NCBI RefSeq assembly: GCF_020179835.1
Contig: NZ_JAIUDA010000004.1
Span: forward strand, 310,001-374,000
Direction: 5' to 3'
Origin: Pantoea sp. alder81
Lineage (GTDB): Bacteria; Pseudomonadota; Gammaproteobacteria; Enterobacterales; Enterobacteriaceae
DNA: 64,000 nt
The translations under genes and the position numbers were made by a program. Shown in pieces: positions 26,620-34,985 of this stretch; position 1 is the first letter of the stretch, and every line of letters starts with the position of its first letter. Under the pieces are notes generated by a model. It saw only the letters and a list, made by a program, of their open reading frames with translations, ran no database searches and was not told the origin of the DNA.

Positions 26620-27987
26620 ATGTCAACTTCTGCCACGCTTCCTCAGGTGACGCCCGAAATGCAGCGCAAGACGCTGATCGGTGCTGTTGCCGGCAATCTG
26701 GTCGAGTTTCTCGACTTTGCCCTCTACGGCCTGTTGGCCAGTGTGATTTCACGGATATTTTTCCCGCAGGATGCGCCTTTAACGGCACTGCTCTCGGTGT
26801 TATTGCTCTACGCATCAAGTTTTTTGGTACGCCCGATTGGCGGGATCGTGCTGGGATTGGCGGGTGATCGTTGGGGCAGGCGTTCGGTACTGATGATTAC
26901 TATCACTGGAATGAGTGTGGTCACAGGTTTGACTGCACTGCTTCCCACTTATGCGCAGGCAGGCACCACCGCTACCGTACTGCTGGTCATTTGTCGACTG
27001 ATTCAGGGCTTTTTTGCTGGCGGTGAATACGCGACAGCCACGGATTACATCGTCGAGAACAGCAACCAAAAACGCCGCGCCTTTCGCGCTTCATTCTCTC
27101 CTATTGGTGCCTATATCGGCACGGTGATCGCTATTGGTCTTTACACCTTGTTGTCTTCGTTGATCACTGCGGCACAAATGGAAGAGTGGGGCTGGCGCGT
27201 ACTGTTTGCCATTGGCTTTCCGCTGGGGCTCGTCGGGTTGCTGATTCGCCGTAAACTCGATGAGAGTCCGGAATTTCTCGCGGTTGAACGGGCACGTATC
27301 GAGCAGCGTTTAAACCCTCCAACGGTGACAAAAGTTATCCGCTCGCAGTGGAAAAACATCCTGGTGTTTATGTCGATACTGATGAGCCATACGCTGCCTA
27401 ATTATTTAATTCTGGGCTTCTTCGCCACTTACCTGACCACGTTTGTCGGATTAGCCAAAACCGATGCGGCAATGGCGGTATTAGTTTCCCAGTTTGTACT
27501 GATTTTCAGCACGCTGCTACACGGCTATCTCAGTGATGTGGTGGGCAGAAAACGCTGGCTGCTGCTGGGCTGTGTGCTGGTGATCCCTGCGATGTTCTTT
27601 GCTTTCACTTATGCTGAGCATGGCACGTTAGGCAGTGCAATTATTGCAGCCGTGGTGCCGGTGTTGGTCTTCCCGATGGTCACCAGCGGGATGACCATTA
27701 GCCTCGTCGATATGTTCCCGGCCGAGATGCGCGCTTCGGCGGGTGCGATGGCTTACAACACCGGCACCGCGTTGTTTGGTGGCACTGCGCCGCTGATTGG
27801 CGCGGCATTGATTGGCTGGTCTGGCAGTGCGTTTACGCTGGTGTATTACGTTGCTGCCGTGGCCATCGTCTCATTTATTTCAATTGCGCTGTTTTTCCGC
27901 TACCCGCAACGCACCGCGACTCAAGCTAATCAGCTTGAGAGCGCAGCACCACTGGGCGATCTGATATCCGAGCGCGCAAGGCGATGA
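26620..27987 (+). CDS. MHS-family MFS permease (metabolite:H+ symporter type)
   Basis: This is a 12-helix inner-membrane symporter of about 455 residues. The helix 1 segment EFLDFALYGLLASVISRIFFP, the DRWGRRSVLM loop after helix 2, and RLIQGFFAGGEYATATDYI are characteristic of the ProP/ShiA/KgtP group. The ATG at 26620 follows a GGGG site. It is monocistronic and follows the IclR gene in the same direction. By context it imports the compound broken down by the oxidase-hydantoinase operon. Confidence 0.9.
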   Translation: MSTSATLPQVTPEMQRKTLIGAVAGNLVEFLDFALYGLLASVISRIFFPQDAPLTALLSVLLLYASSFLVRPIGGIVLGLAGDRWGRRSVLMITITGMSVVTGLTALLPTYAQAGTTATVLLVICRLIQGFFAGGEYATATDYIVENSNQKRRAFRASFSPIGAYIGTVIAIGLYTLLSSLITAAQMEEWGWRVLFAIGFPLGLVGLLIRRKLDESPEFLAVERARIEQRLNPPTVTKVIRSQWKNILVFMSILMSHTLPNYLILGFFATYLTTFVGLAKTDAAMAVLVSQFVLIFSTLLHGYLSDVVGRKRWLLLGCVLVIPAMFFAFTYAEHGTLGSAIIAAVVPVLVFPMVTSGMTISLVDMFPAEMRASAGAMAYNTGTALFGGTAPLIGAALIGWSGSAFTLVYYVAAVAIVSFISIALFFRYPQRTATQANQLESAAPLGDLISERARR

Positions 27988-28441
27988 GCCGTCAACATCA
28001 CTGAAACGTTATCATCGGTAACCGTCAGGCAGAGGTTACCGATATCCATCTCTGCGCGTTCAAGTGACAATATTTTGTTTAAACTGAGCGTATCAGAAAG
28101 TTTATATTTGACAGGTATTTCCTCCTGCTGATGACCAGCAAACTATTAACGGTTGCAGCTCGAAAATAATGTGTTATGGTAACTGCACTTGTAATTTACC
28201 GGAGTGAATGTCGCGGGCTGAATATCAGGAAGAACAGCCTGTCACCAGATATCATAATGATGAATTCTGATTTGTCTTATTTCACCACCTATAACACCCG
28301 CCTTCGTTACGCACGTCACTATTTGCATCAGTAAGCGTTAATTCAAGCTTCACATCATTAATCGCCGCATTTCATCTCTCTTCATTGCAGAGAGATATTC
28401 TTATGCCATTCGCTGGCAGCTAAAATAATAAGGTTTTGAAT
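27988..28441 (+). other. Intergenic stretch before proX
   Basis: About 450 bases with no gene I can support. It contains a perfect 10-bp inverted repeat at 28014-28043 close to the MFS stop. The part from about 28200 is AT-richer and must hold the proX promoter, though I cannot fix it. Confidence 0.6.
28014..28043. promoter_or_regulatory. Inverted repeat ATCGGTAACC-N10-GGTTACCGAT
   Basis: Perfect 10-bp arms around a 10-nt spacer, 26 bases after the permease stop. No U run follows, so it may be a Rho-dependent end structure or a protein-binding site. Confidence 0.5.
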
Positions 28442-29437
28442 ATGACCAGGAAAAATGTAATCGCTATTTCCCTCACTGCGTTAATCAGTTCTCCCGCTGC
28501 GTTTGCTGCCGATCTACCGGGCAAAGGCGTGACTGTTTCGCCGGTGCAAAGCACCCTGCCGGAGGAGTCGTTTCAAACAGAATTGATTAACAGAGCGCTG
28601 GAAAAACTCGGCTATGAAGTCAAACCCACGGAAGAAGTGGATTACAACGTGGCTTACACCGCGATTGCTGCGGGTGATGCCACCTACATGGCGGTCAACT
28701 GGGAACCGCTGCAAAATGATATGTATAACGCAGCGGGGGGCGACGGCAAATTCTACCGCAAGGGCACCTATATCAGTGGTGCTGCGCAGGGTTATCTGAT
28801 TGATAAAAAAACCGCCGATAAATATCACATCACCGATATTTCTCAGCTCAAAGATCCCAAGCTGGCAAAGCTGTTCGATGCCAATAATGATGGTAAAGCC
28901 GATCTCGCTGGATGTAATCCGGGTTGGGTGTGTGGACAGGTGATTAATGCGCAAATCAGCGCGTACGGATTGAGTAATACCGTACAGCAGAATCAGGGGA
29001 ATTATTCTGCCATTATCGCCGATACGTTAACACGCTATAAAGCAGGGAAACCCGTGCTCTATTTCACCTGGACGCCTTACTGGGTCAGTGATGAATTAAA
29101 ACCGGGCAGGGATGTTGTCTGGCTGACTGTGCCATTCTCGGCGACACCAGGCTCGCAGAAAAATGAAGATACCGCGCTACCGAATGGCAAGAACTACGGT
29201 TTCAAAGCGAATAACGAACATGTGGTGGCGAATAAGGCGTGGGCAGAGAAGAATCCTGCTGCCGCTAAGCTGTTCTCCATCGTTAAATTGCCGCTAAACG
29301 ACGTCAATGCGCAGAATCAGCGAATGCATGCGGGCGAGTCTTCAAGCGAAGACATTCAACGCCACGTGGATGGGTGGATTCATGCCCATCAGGCCACCTT
29401 TGATGGCTGGGTGAAAGAGGCCGCAGCAGCGAAATAA
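28442..29437 (+). CDS. proX: Glycine betaine/proline-binding protein ProX-like, orphan
   Basis: This is a periplasmic binding protein of about 331 residues that closely follows E. coli ProX: mature start [17 protein letters not shown], then [38 protein letters not shown], the disulfide segment GCNPGWVCG, and FTWTPYWVS with aromatic residues of the betaine cage. A Sec signal peptide ends at AFA. The ATG at 28442 has AAGG nine bases upstream; a TTG two codons before is the alternative. Unlike proVWX, no ATPase or permease is adjacent, and an intrinsic terminator follows. It must use ProVW encoded elsewhere or act as an extra receptor. Confidence 0.88.
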   Translation: MTRKNVIAISLTALISSPAAFAADLPGKGVTVSPVQSTLPEESFQTELINRALEKLGYEVKPTEEVDYNVAYTAIAAGDATYMAVNWEPLQNDMYNAAGGDGKFYRKGTYISGAAQGYLIDKKTADKYHITDISQLKDPKLAKLFDANNDGKADLAGCNPGWVCGQVINAQISAYGLSNTVQQNQGNYSAIIADTLTRYKAGKPVLYFTWTPYWVSDELKPGRDVVWLTVPFSATPGSQKNEDTALPNGKNYGFKANNEHVVANKAWAEKNPAAAKLFSIVKLPLNDVNAQNQRMHAGESSSEDIQRHVDGWIHAHQATFDGWVKEAAAAK

Positions 29438-29472
29438 CGCTAGCGATGATCTCCGCCCGGTAATTCAGCGAC

Positions 29473-29502
29473 ACGCCCCGTAGTATTACAGGGCGTTTTT
29501 TT
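29473..29502 (+). terminator. Intrinsic terminator after proX
   Basis: ACGCCC pairs with GGGCGT, with an inner GTA/TAC extension across one mismatch, and seven T residues follow. It is a standard Rho-independent terminator for the plus strand. Confidence 0.85.
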
Positions 29503-29570
29503 CTCATTAGTAGTACGCATTCAACGAATGAGATGTCATCGATCGCCTCGACTATGTCGTACGATAACCA

Positions 29571-31055
29571 TCAATCTCGCCCACAAGAATTGACTGTCCC
29601 CTCAGCCACGTTGCGCCTTTTAGGCTTAAACAGCAGGTAACTCGCCAGTGCCAGACTGCCCACGCCCAACGCGCCATAGGTCAGTATTGCGGAAAAACCA
29701 TCAGCCAGCACTTGCGAGGCGATATCGCGGCTAAGTGAAACCTCAGCGCCAGCCGCAATCCGCTCTGCCATCGCAACCACATCGCTGGAGGCAGGGAGCC
29801 GTTGCCGCAAACTGGCGGCGATCCCGGCTACCAGCAGGCTGCCCATCAAGGCGATGTTGATCGCCAGCGTGATTAAACGTGCACTGATATCAATCCCAGA
29901 GGCCATGCCCACCCGATTGGCGGCTACGGAACCGGTGGTGGTGTTGGTGACCGGCGTATTGGTGAGTCCCAACGCCGTTCCCGCCAACAGGGCGCCGAAC
30001 ACCAAACTTAATTGGTATGCAATGGCCAGTTTCATCAGCACGAATCCCAAACCGATCGAGAATAACCCGAGTGGAATGACGCGGGCAGCACCCAATCGCA
30101 GCACCAGTTTTTCCCCTATCGGCGGCATCAATAAGGTGGGCAAGGTATAGGCAAGGAGGGCGATGCCGGTCTCCATACTGCTGAATCCAAGCCCGCTCTG
30201 GTAATAAACCGGCAGGTAGATCATCAGCGGCCAGAAGCTGAAGTTCATGCCAATCGAACCCATCAAAGCCCCCGAAAAGGTGCGAATGCGGAACACCGTA
30301 AAATCAAACATCGGGTGAGGATGGCGCTTCTCCGTGCGGATAAACACCACAGCGCTGATCAGGATCACCAGCAAGATTAGCCGGGCTTCAAGACTGCGCC
30401 AACCGATGCTGCCACCCTGGGTGATGAGATAGGTCACGCCGACCACGCAAAGGGTGAGTGTGATCAACCCAACCAGATCGAGTTTGTTGCCCTGGCTATG
30501 GTGGGACTCATCCACATTTTTCAGCGCCAGCACGAATGTCAGTAGCGCGATAAAGCCGTGCACCAGAAACACCCATTGCCAGCTTAAAACCGCCACCAGC
30601 AACCCGCCGATGATAGGACCGAAACCGAGGCCAAAGCCAAAGGTTATCCCCCATGCGGCAAAGGCCTGGCTGCGGGGTTTTCCCTGCGGGAACTGGTGCG
30701 ACAGGATGGCGATCAAGCAGGTTAACATCGCGCCGCCGCTCAGCCCCTGCAGGAAACGTCCGACGATCAGCCAGAACGCACTCCCGGCCAGCCCACAGAT
30801 AATCGATGTCAGGCCAAAGCCGATAATGCTGATGAGAAAGATGCGTTTGCGGCCGTAGTTATCCGCCAGCGTGCCGGTTGCCATCAAAACGGCAGTGCAG
30901 GCAAGCGTATAGGCGTTCATGACCCACTGCAGATCGCGAAAATTCGCCTGCATCTCCTGTTCCAGTACCGGCAAAATCACCGGCACGCTGGAGATTTCCA
31001 GCCCCGACATCAACGCGGCTAAGCACACCGCCATCAGCGCCAACATGTTCTTCAT
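29571..31055 (-). CDS. MFS exporter, DHA2 family (14-helix, EmrB/QacA type)
   Basis: This is an inner-membrane drug/proton antiporter of about 494 residues. Helix 1 onward reads LALMAVCLAALMSGLEISSV with LQWVMNAYTLACTAVLMATG, followed by the DNYGRKR loop and GGAMLTCLIAILSHQFP, all DHA2 hallmarks. The open frame extends 87 codons upstream, but the start at 31055 has CAGGA seven bases before it and gives the standard N-terminus. It is divergent from an FtrA-like AraC regulator that probably controls it. Confidence 0.9.
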   Translation of the reverse strand: MKNMLALMAVCLAALMSGLEISSVPVILPVLEQEMQANFRDLQWVMNAYTLACTAVLMATGTLADNYGRKRIFLISIIGFGLTSIICGLAGSAFWLIVGRFLQGLSGGAMLTCLIAILSHQFPQGKPRSQAFAAWGITFGFGLGFGPIIGGLLVAVLSWQWVFLVHGFIALLTFVLALKNVDESHHSQGNKLDLVGLITLTLCVVGVTYLITQGGSIGWRSLEARLILLVILISAVVFIRTEKRHPHPMFDFTVFRIRTFSGALMGSIGMNFSFWPLMIYLPVYYQSGLGFSSMETGIALLAYTLPTLLMPPIGEKLVLRLGAARVIPLGLFSIGLGFVLMKLAIAYQLSLVFGALLAGTALGLTNTPVTNTTTGSVAANRVGMASGIDISARLITLAINIALMGSLLVAGIAASLRQRLPASSDVVAMAERIAAGAEVSLSRDIASQVLADGFSAILTYGALGVGSLALASYLLFKPKRRNVAEGTVNSCGRD

Positions 31056-31172
31056 CCTGAATTCCTGCGTAACGTTAAGAGCGTGCCAGCATGGAAGATT
31101 GACGTGACGGTGGAAATCCATGCCGATGCCAGATATCGTCAAGATCGTGCCAACATCATGGATAAGGCTTGT

Positions 31173-32177
31173 ATGCAAATTACCTCTTCTCTCCGTTCCT
31201 ATTCTGCTGCGCCGAAAAACCGGCGGCTGGTGCTTCTGGCGTATGAGTGCCTCTGCACATTCGAGTTCGGTATTGCCGTTGAGGCCTTTGGTCGCGCAGA
31301 TGAAGTGCTTGGCCATCCACTGTATGAGTTGAGCGTGGCGTCGGTGGAAGAGGGCGTGTTTGGTGCGCAGGGCGGTGTTCGTTTAGTGGTGGATGGCGGA
31401 CTTGAGTTACTGGAAGATGCCGGAACCATCGTCATCCCGGGCTGGCGCAGCGTGACGGCACCGGCCTCTGATGCGTTAATCGCGGCGTTACAAAGAGCCC
31501 ATGAAAATGGCGCGCGGATTGTCTCGATCTGCGCCGGAAGCTTTGTGCTCGGCGAAACGGGGCTGTTAAACGGGAAACGTGCCACCGCCCACTGGAACAG
31601 CACCGAGATCCTCGCCGAAAGATTTCCGCAGGTGCAGGTGGAACACGGCATGATCTACGTTGATGAGGGCAGCATCATCACCTCAGCGGGCGGTGCGGCA
31701 GGTGTCGATTCATGTTTGCATCTGATTCGACGCGATTACGGTATCGATGTCGCCAATCGCACCGCGCGCAGAATGGTGACGCCGCCGCTACGCGAGGGCA
31801 GCCAGGCGCAGTTAATCCAACAACCTGTTCCACAACGCCGCAGCAATAGCCTCGCACCTTTGCTGGATGATTTGCGCAGCAATCTGATCGCGCCGTTGGT
31901 GATCGAGCAGTTGGCACGGCAAGTGGGCATGAGCCGCCGTACCTTTATTCGTCGCTTTCATGATGCCACCGGCACTTCGCCCGGCGAATGGTTGCTCGGC
32001 ATTCGGCTGGAAAAGGCCTGTGCGATGCTGGAAAACAACGGGCTCAGTATTGATCAGGTCGCCGAACAGGCGGGTTTTGGTTCTCCTGAAGCGCTGCGCC
32101 ATCACTTCAGACAGCGATTTAACACCACGCCGACAAAATGGCGCAAGGCGTTCAATGAGCGAGTGGTGATGGGGTGA
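31173..32177 (+). CDS. ftrA: GlxA/FtrA-type regulator: DJ-1/PfpI-like domain plus AraC helix-turn-helix
   Basis: This is a two-domain regulator of about 334 residues. The N-terminal amidotransferase-like (DJ-1/PfpI) domain includes VSICAGSFVLGETGLLNGKR with the nucleophile-elbow Cys. The C-terminal AraC domain includes two helix-turn-helix parts (LARQVGMSRRTFIRRFHDAT and DQVAEQAGFGSPEALRHHFR). I chose the ATG at 31173 with AAGG five bases before it; ATGs at 31158 and 31083 remain open. It is divergent from the DHA2 exporter. The name follows the usual label for this architecture and is not proof of function. Confidence 0.8.
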   Translation: MQITSSLRSYSAAPKNRRLVLLAYECLCTFEFGIAVEAFGRADEVLGHPLYELSVASVEEGVFGAQGGVRLVVDGGLELLEDAGTIVIPGWRSVTAPASDALIAALQRAHENGARIVSICAGSFVLGETGLLNGKRATAHWNSTEILAERFPQVQVEHGMIYVDEGSIITSAGGAAGVDSCLHLIRRDYGIDVANRTARRMVTPPLREGSQAQLIQQPVPQRRSNSLAPLLDDLRSNLIAPLVIEQLARQVGMSRRTFIRRFHDATGTSPGEWLLGIRLEKACAMLENNGLSIDQVAEQAGFGSPEALRHHFRQRFNTTPTKWRKAFNERVVMG

Positions 32178-32184
32178 GTTTTGT

Positions 32185-34104
32185 TCAGCCTGAGGTTCTC
32201 CGCAGCTGCCATAAAAACCAGGGCGCACCGATAAATGCGGTTAACAGCCCGGCGGAGATTGGCCACGGCCAGGCGATATTACGCCCTAACCAGTCGGCTA
32301 ACACCATTAACAATCCCCCCATCAACGCGGCGGCACACAGCTGGTGACGCAATAGATTGGCCCCCAATGCTCTGGCGCATTGCGGTGCAAGCAATCCGAT
32401 AAAACTCAGCGGGCCGACCAGCAGCGTACCGGCTGCGGTGAGCAGGGCCGTCAGCAGCAGAATGAACAAATTCGTGCGGCGCAAGGCGATGCCCAATGAC
32501 TGTGCGGTCGGCTGCCCTAATCCTAAAAGCGTTAACCAGCGTTGCATCATCAACGCCAGCGGACACAACACCATCGCGGCAACCATCGCACCGATGGCCA
32601 TGCTTGCATCAATGTTGGCGGTCGAGCCAGTACTCCAGTTCAACAGCATCAGGGCACGCGGGTCGCTACTCATCATCAATATCATATTCAGCGCGCTGGC
32701 GAGGCTGGTGAGGCTCAAACCAATCAGCACCATTTTCTGCGGGTTAAACCCGCTGCGTGCGCCAAACAAAAACAGCAACAGCATGGCGAGCAGGCTACCG
32801 ACCACCGCAGCGGGCAACATAAAAGTCAGAGGTAAGGAGGTGAACAAGACGGTTAATAGCACCGCCAGGGCCGCGCCGCTGCTGATGCCGGTCAGTTCCG
32901 GGCTAGCCATCACGTTGCCGGTTAAGCGTTGAATCAATACGCCCGCACACGCCAGCATCATCCCTGCACAGAGCGCACCGCTGATTCTCGGCCAGCGCCA
33001 GACCAGCAACTGCGAGGTAATCGCGCCTGGCGGCGCACGGTTGAGCCAGAGTGACGCAGGCAGAACCAGCAACAAAAGCAGCAACAGGATGCCCAGTTGA
33101 CGAGTATTGAAACGCGGTGTGGCGCTGACCCGCGTTTGCCCGGTCGGCAGATGCGTGGCGCGTTGCCGCATCAGCAGCATTAATAACAACGGGGCGCTTA
33201 ACAGTGCCGTCACGGCGCCTGAGGGAATGTCGCCCGCCGCTGGGGAGAATCGCAGTGCGAGCTGATCGACCAACAGCAGTAAGGTTGCACCGGTGAGCAT
33301 GCTGGCGATCAGCTGTTGTGGGAAGCGGCGCAGGCCGCAGGCTTTAACCATCGCCGGGGCAGCCAGCCCAATAAAACTGATAATCCCCACCTGGCTGGTG
33401 ATCATCGCACTCAGAAATACCGCCACGCCCAGCGCAATAAAGCGTATCTGCACAGTGGCCAGGCCCAACGCATGGGCATTTTGCTCGGATAATCCCAACA
33501 CCGTCAGCGGCCTGACCAGCAACAGGCTGGCGATCCATGCGCAAGCCAGCGTCACCGCCAGCACCAGACTGCTGCTCCAGCCGCTCTGCGTCAGTGTCCC
33601 GGCTTGCCAGCTAAACAGATCGCTGAGGTAATCGTGGTTGAACAGCACCAATAGCGTGTTCAGCGCGTTGCCGTACAGGCTGAGAACCATGCCAACCAGA
33701 ATCACGCTCAGTGGCGCGAATCGGCGACCCGCGGTGAGCGTCATCAGGATCAAAATGGCGACCATCGACCCGATCAGCGCCAGCAGCGGCAAGCCAATGA
33801 CCAACAGGCCCGGCGCGAAAACCAACGCGGCGGACATCGCCAGATTGGCACCGGCAGCCACGCCGAGCGTTCCCGGTTCGGCCAGCGGATTTTGCAGTAC
33901 CTGCTGAAACAGCAAACCGGCTAACGCCAGGCCCGCACCGCACAGCAGGCTGACAGCGATGCGCGGCAGAAGGCTTTGCTCAACCAGCAGCGATGACAGT
34001 GAGACGGGGTAGCGTGCCAGCAGCGTGGTGTAATTGACGGTGACCAGCGTCAATGCCGCAATAAAAGCGGCGCACAGCAGCACCATGGCGCTTATCGGTT
34101 TCAT
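32185..34104 (-). CDS. fhuB: Iron(III)-hydroxamate ABC permease FhuB-like (fused double permease)
   Basis: This is a 639-residue inner-membrane protein made of two FecCD-type halves in one chain, the hallmark of FhuB (about 660 residues in E. coli). Each half has the coupling loop with a Gly (first half AAPAMVKACGLRRFPQQLIA, second half LAPQCARALGANLLRHQLC). The first half carries QNPLAEPGTLGVAAGANLAM and the second GNVMASPELTGISSGAALAV. It overlaps the FhuD gene by four bases. No ATPase gene follows; the next gene, on the other strand, is the FtrA-like regulator. Confidence 0.9.
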   Translation of the reverse strand: MKPISAMVLLCAAFIAALTLVTVNYTTLLARYPVSLSSLLVEQSLLPRIAVSLLCGAGLALAGLLFQQVLQNPLAEPGTLGVAAGANLAMSAALVFAPGLLVIGLPLLALIGSMVAILILMTLTAGRRFAPLSVILVGMVLSLYGNALNTLLVLFNHDYLSDLFSWQAGTLTQSGWSSSLVLAVTLACAWIASLLLVRPLTVLGLSEQNAHALGLATVQIRFIALGVAVFLSAMITSQVGIISFIGLAAPAMVKACGLRRFPQQLIASMLTGATLLLLVDQLALRFSPAAGDIPSGAVTALLSAPLLLMLLMRQRATHLPTGQTRVSATPRFNTRQLGILLLLLLLVLPASLWLNRAPPGAITSQLLVWRWPRISGALCAGMMLACAGVLIQRLTGNVMASPELTGISSGAALAVLLTVLFTSLPLTFMLPAAVVGSLLAMLLLFLFGARSGFNPQKMVLIGLSLTSLASALNMILMMSSDPRALMLLNWSTGSTANIDASMAIGAMVAAMVLCPLALMMQRWLTLLGLGQPTAQSLGIALRRTNLFILLLTALLTAAGTLLVGPLSFIGLLAPQCARALGANLLRHQLCAAALMGGLLMVLADWLGRNIAWPWPISAGLLTAFIGAPWFLWQLRRTSG

Positions 34105-34985
34105 GATGCTGTTTCCAGCACGCGAGTGATATCGTCCGCCAGCCCAAGCGCCGTCGCGAGGCTACCAAACGGGAAGAAATGATCCAAACGGGTGACACGC
34201 CCTTGCGCCACCATCGGCAAGTGTTGCCATAGACCATTCGGCTGTCGGGCGCGCATCAAACGTGTCATCGCCGTCGGTAACTCGGTATAGAAAAGCCAGT
34301 CGCACGGCAGATCGGCCAGTTCCTCAATGCGCACTCGCGCGACGTGCGCAGCATTCACTGATTTTTGCCAGGCGTTTATCAAACCGAGCTGGCGTAAAAC
34401 GGCATCGGCAAGACTGCCGGTGCCGTAAAGCGTTGCGTACTTGCCATCCTGATCCAGCACCATTACCAGCACGCGCTTGTGTTGAGGGGTAATCAGGCGC
34501 TGGCGATAAGTGTCCATTGCCGTATCGACCTGTTGCAGCCACTGTGTCGCGCGGGAGGTAACCTTCAGACGCGCGCCCAGTTGCTGGGTCCAGTCATGCA
34601 GGGTTTGCCATAAATCACCAGACGTCGCAAACGCTGTGACGGTTTCCACCGGGGCGATGGTCGCCATTTTGGTCATGACGGCGGCGGGGAGTGCATCGCT
34701 GATAATCAGTGCGGGGCGCAGGGCCGCGAGCATTTCCAGATTGGGCTCCCAGAAAGGCCCAATATCCTGCACGCTGTCAGGCAACAGCGGGCGCGGAATG
34801 CGTTGGCGAAAATAATGGCTATCGGATATCGCCAGCGGCGTGACGCCCAGGCTCAGCAGCGTTTCCGCTGCCGCCCAGTTGATCGCCACAATACGGTGGC
34901 GATCGGGAATGACCTGGCCCGCACGTGCCGCGATGGGCAGCACGACGAGCATTTTCAGGCAGGTACGACGACTGATGTTGAACAT
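34101..34985 (-). CDS. fhuD: Iron-hydroxamate periplasmic binding protein FhuD-like
   Basis: This is a 294-residue binding protein with a twin-arginine style signal (SRRTCLKMLVVLPIAARA). The mature part follows the FhuD pattern: HRIVAINWAAAETLLSLGVTP, LPDSVQDIGPFWEPNLEMLA, and a C-terminal helical lobe. It delivers ferric hydroxamate siderophores to FhuB. It overlaps the receptor stop by one base (TGATG) and FhuB by four bases, so receptor, binding protein and permease form one transcript. Confidence 0.88.
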   Translation of the reverse strand: MFNISRRTCLKMLVVLPIAARAGQVIPDRHRIVAINWAAAETLLSLGVTPLAISDSHYFRQRIPRPLLPDSVQDIGPFWEPNLEMLAALRPALIISDALPAAVMTKMATIAPVETVTAFATSGDLWQTLHDWTQQLGARLKVTSRATQWLQQVDTAMDTYRQRLITPQHKRVLVMVLDQDGKYATLYGTGSLADAVLRQLGLINAWQKSVNAAHVARVRIEELADLPCDWLFYTELPTAMTRLMRARQPNGLWQHLPMVAQGRVTRLDHFFPFGSLATALGLADDITRVLETAS

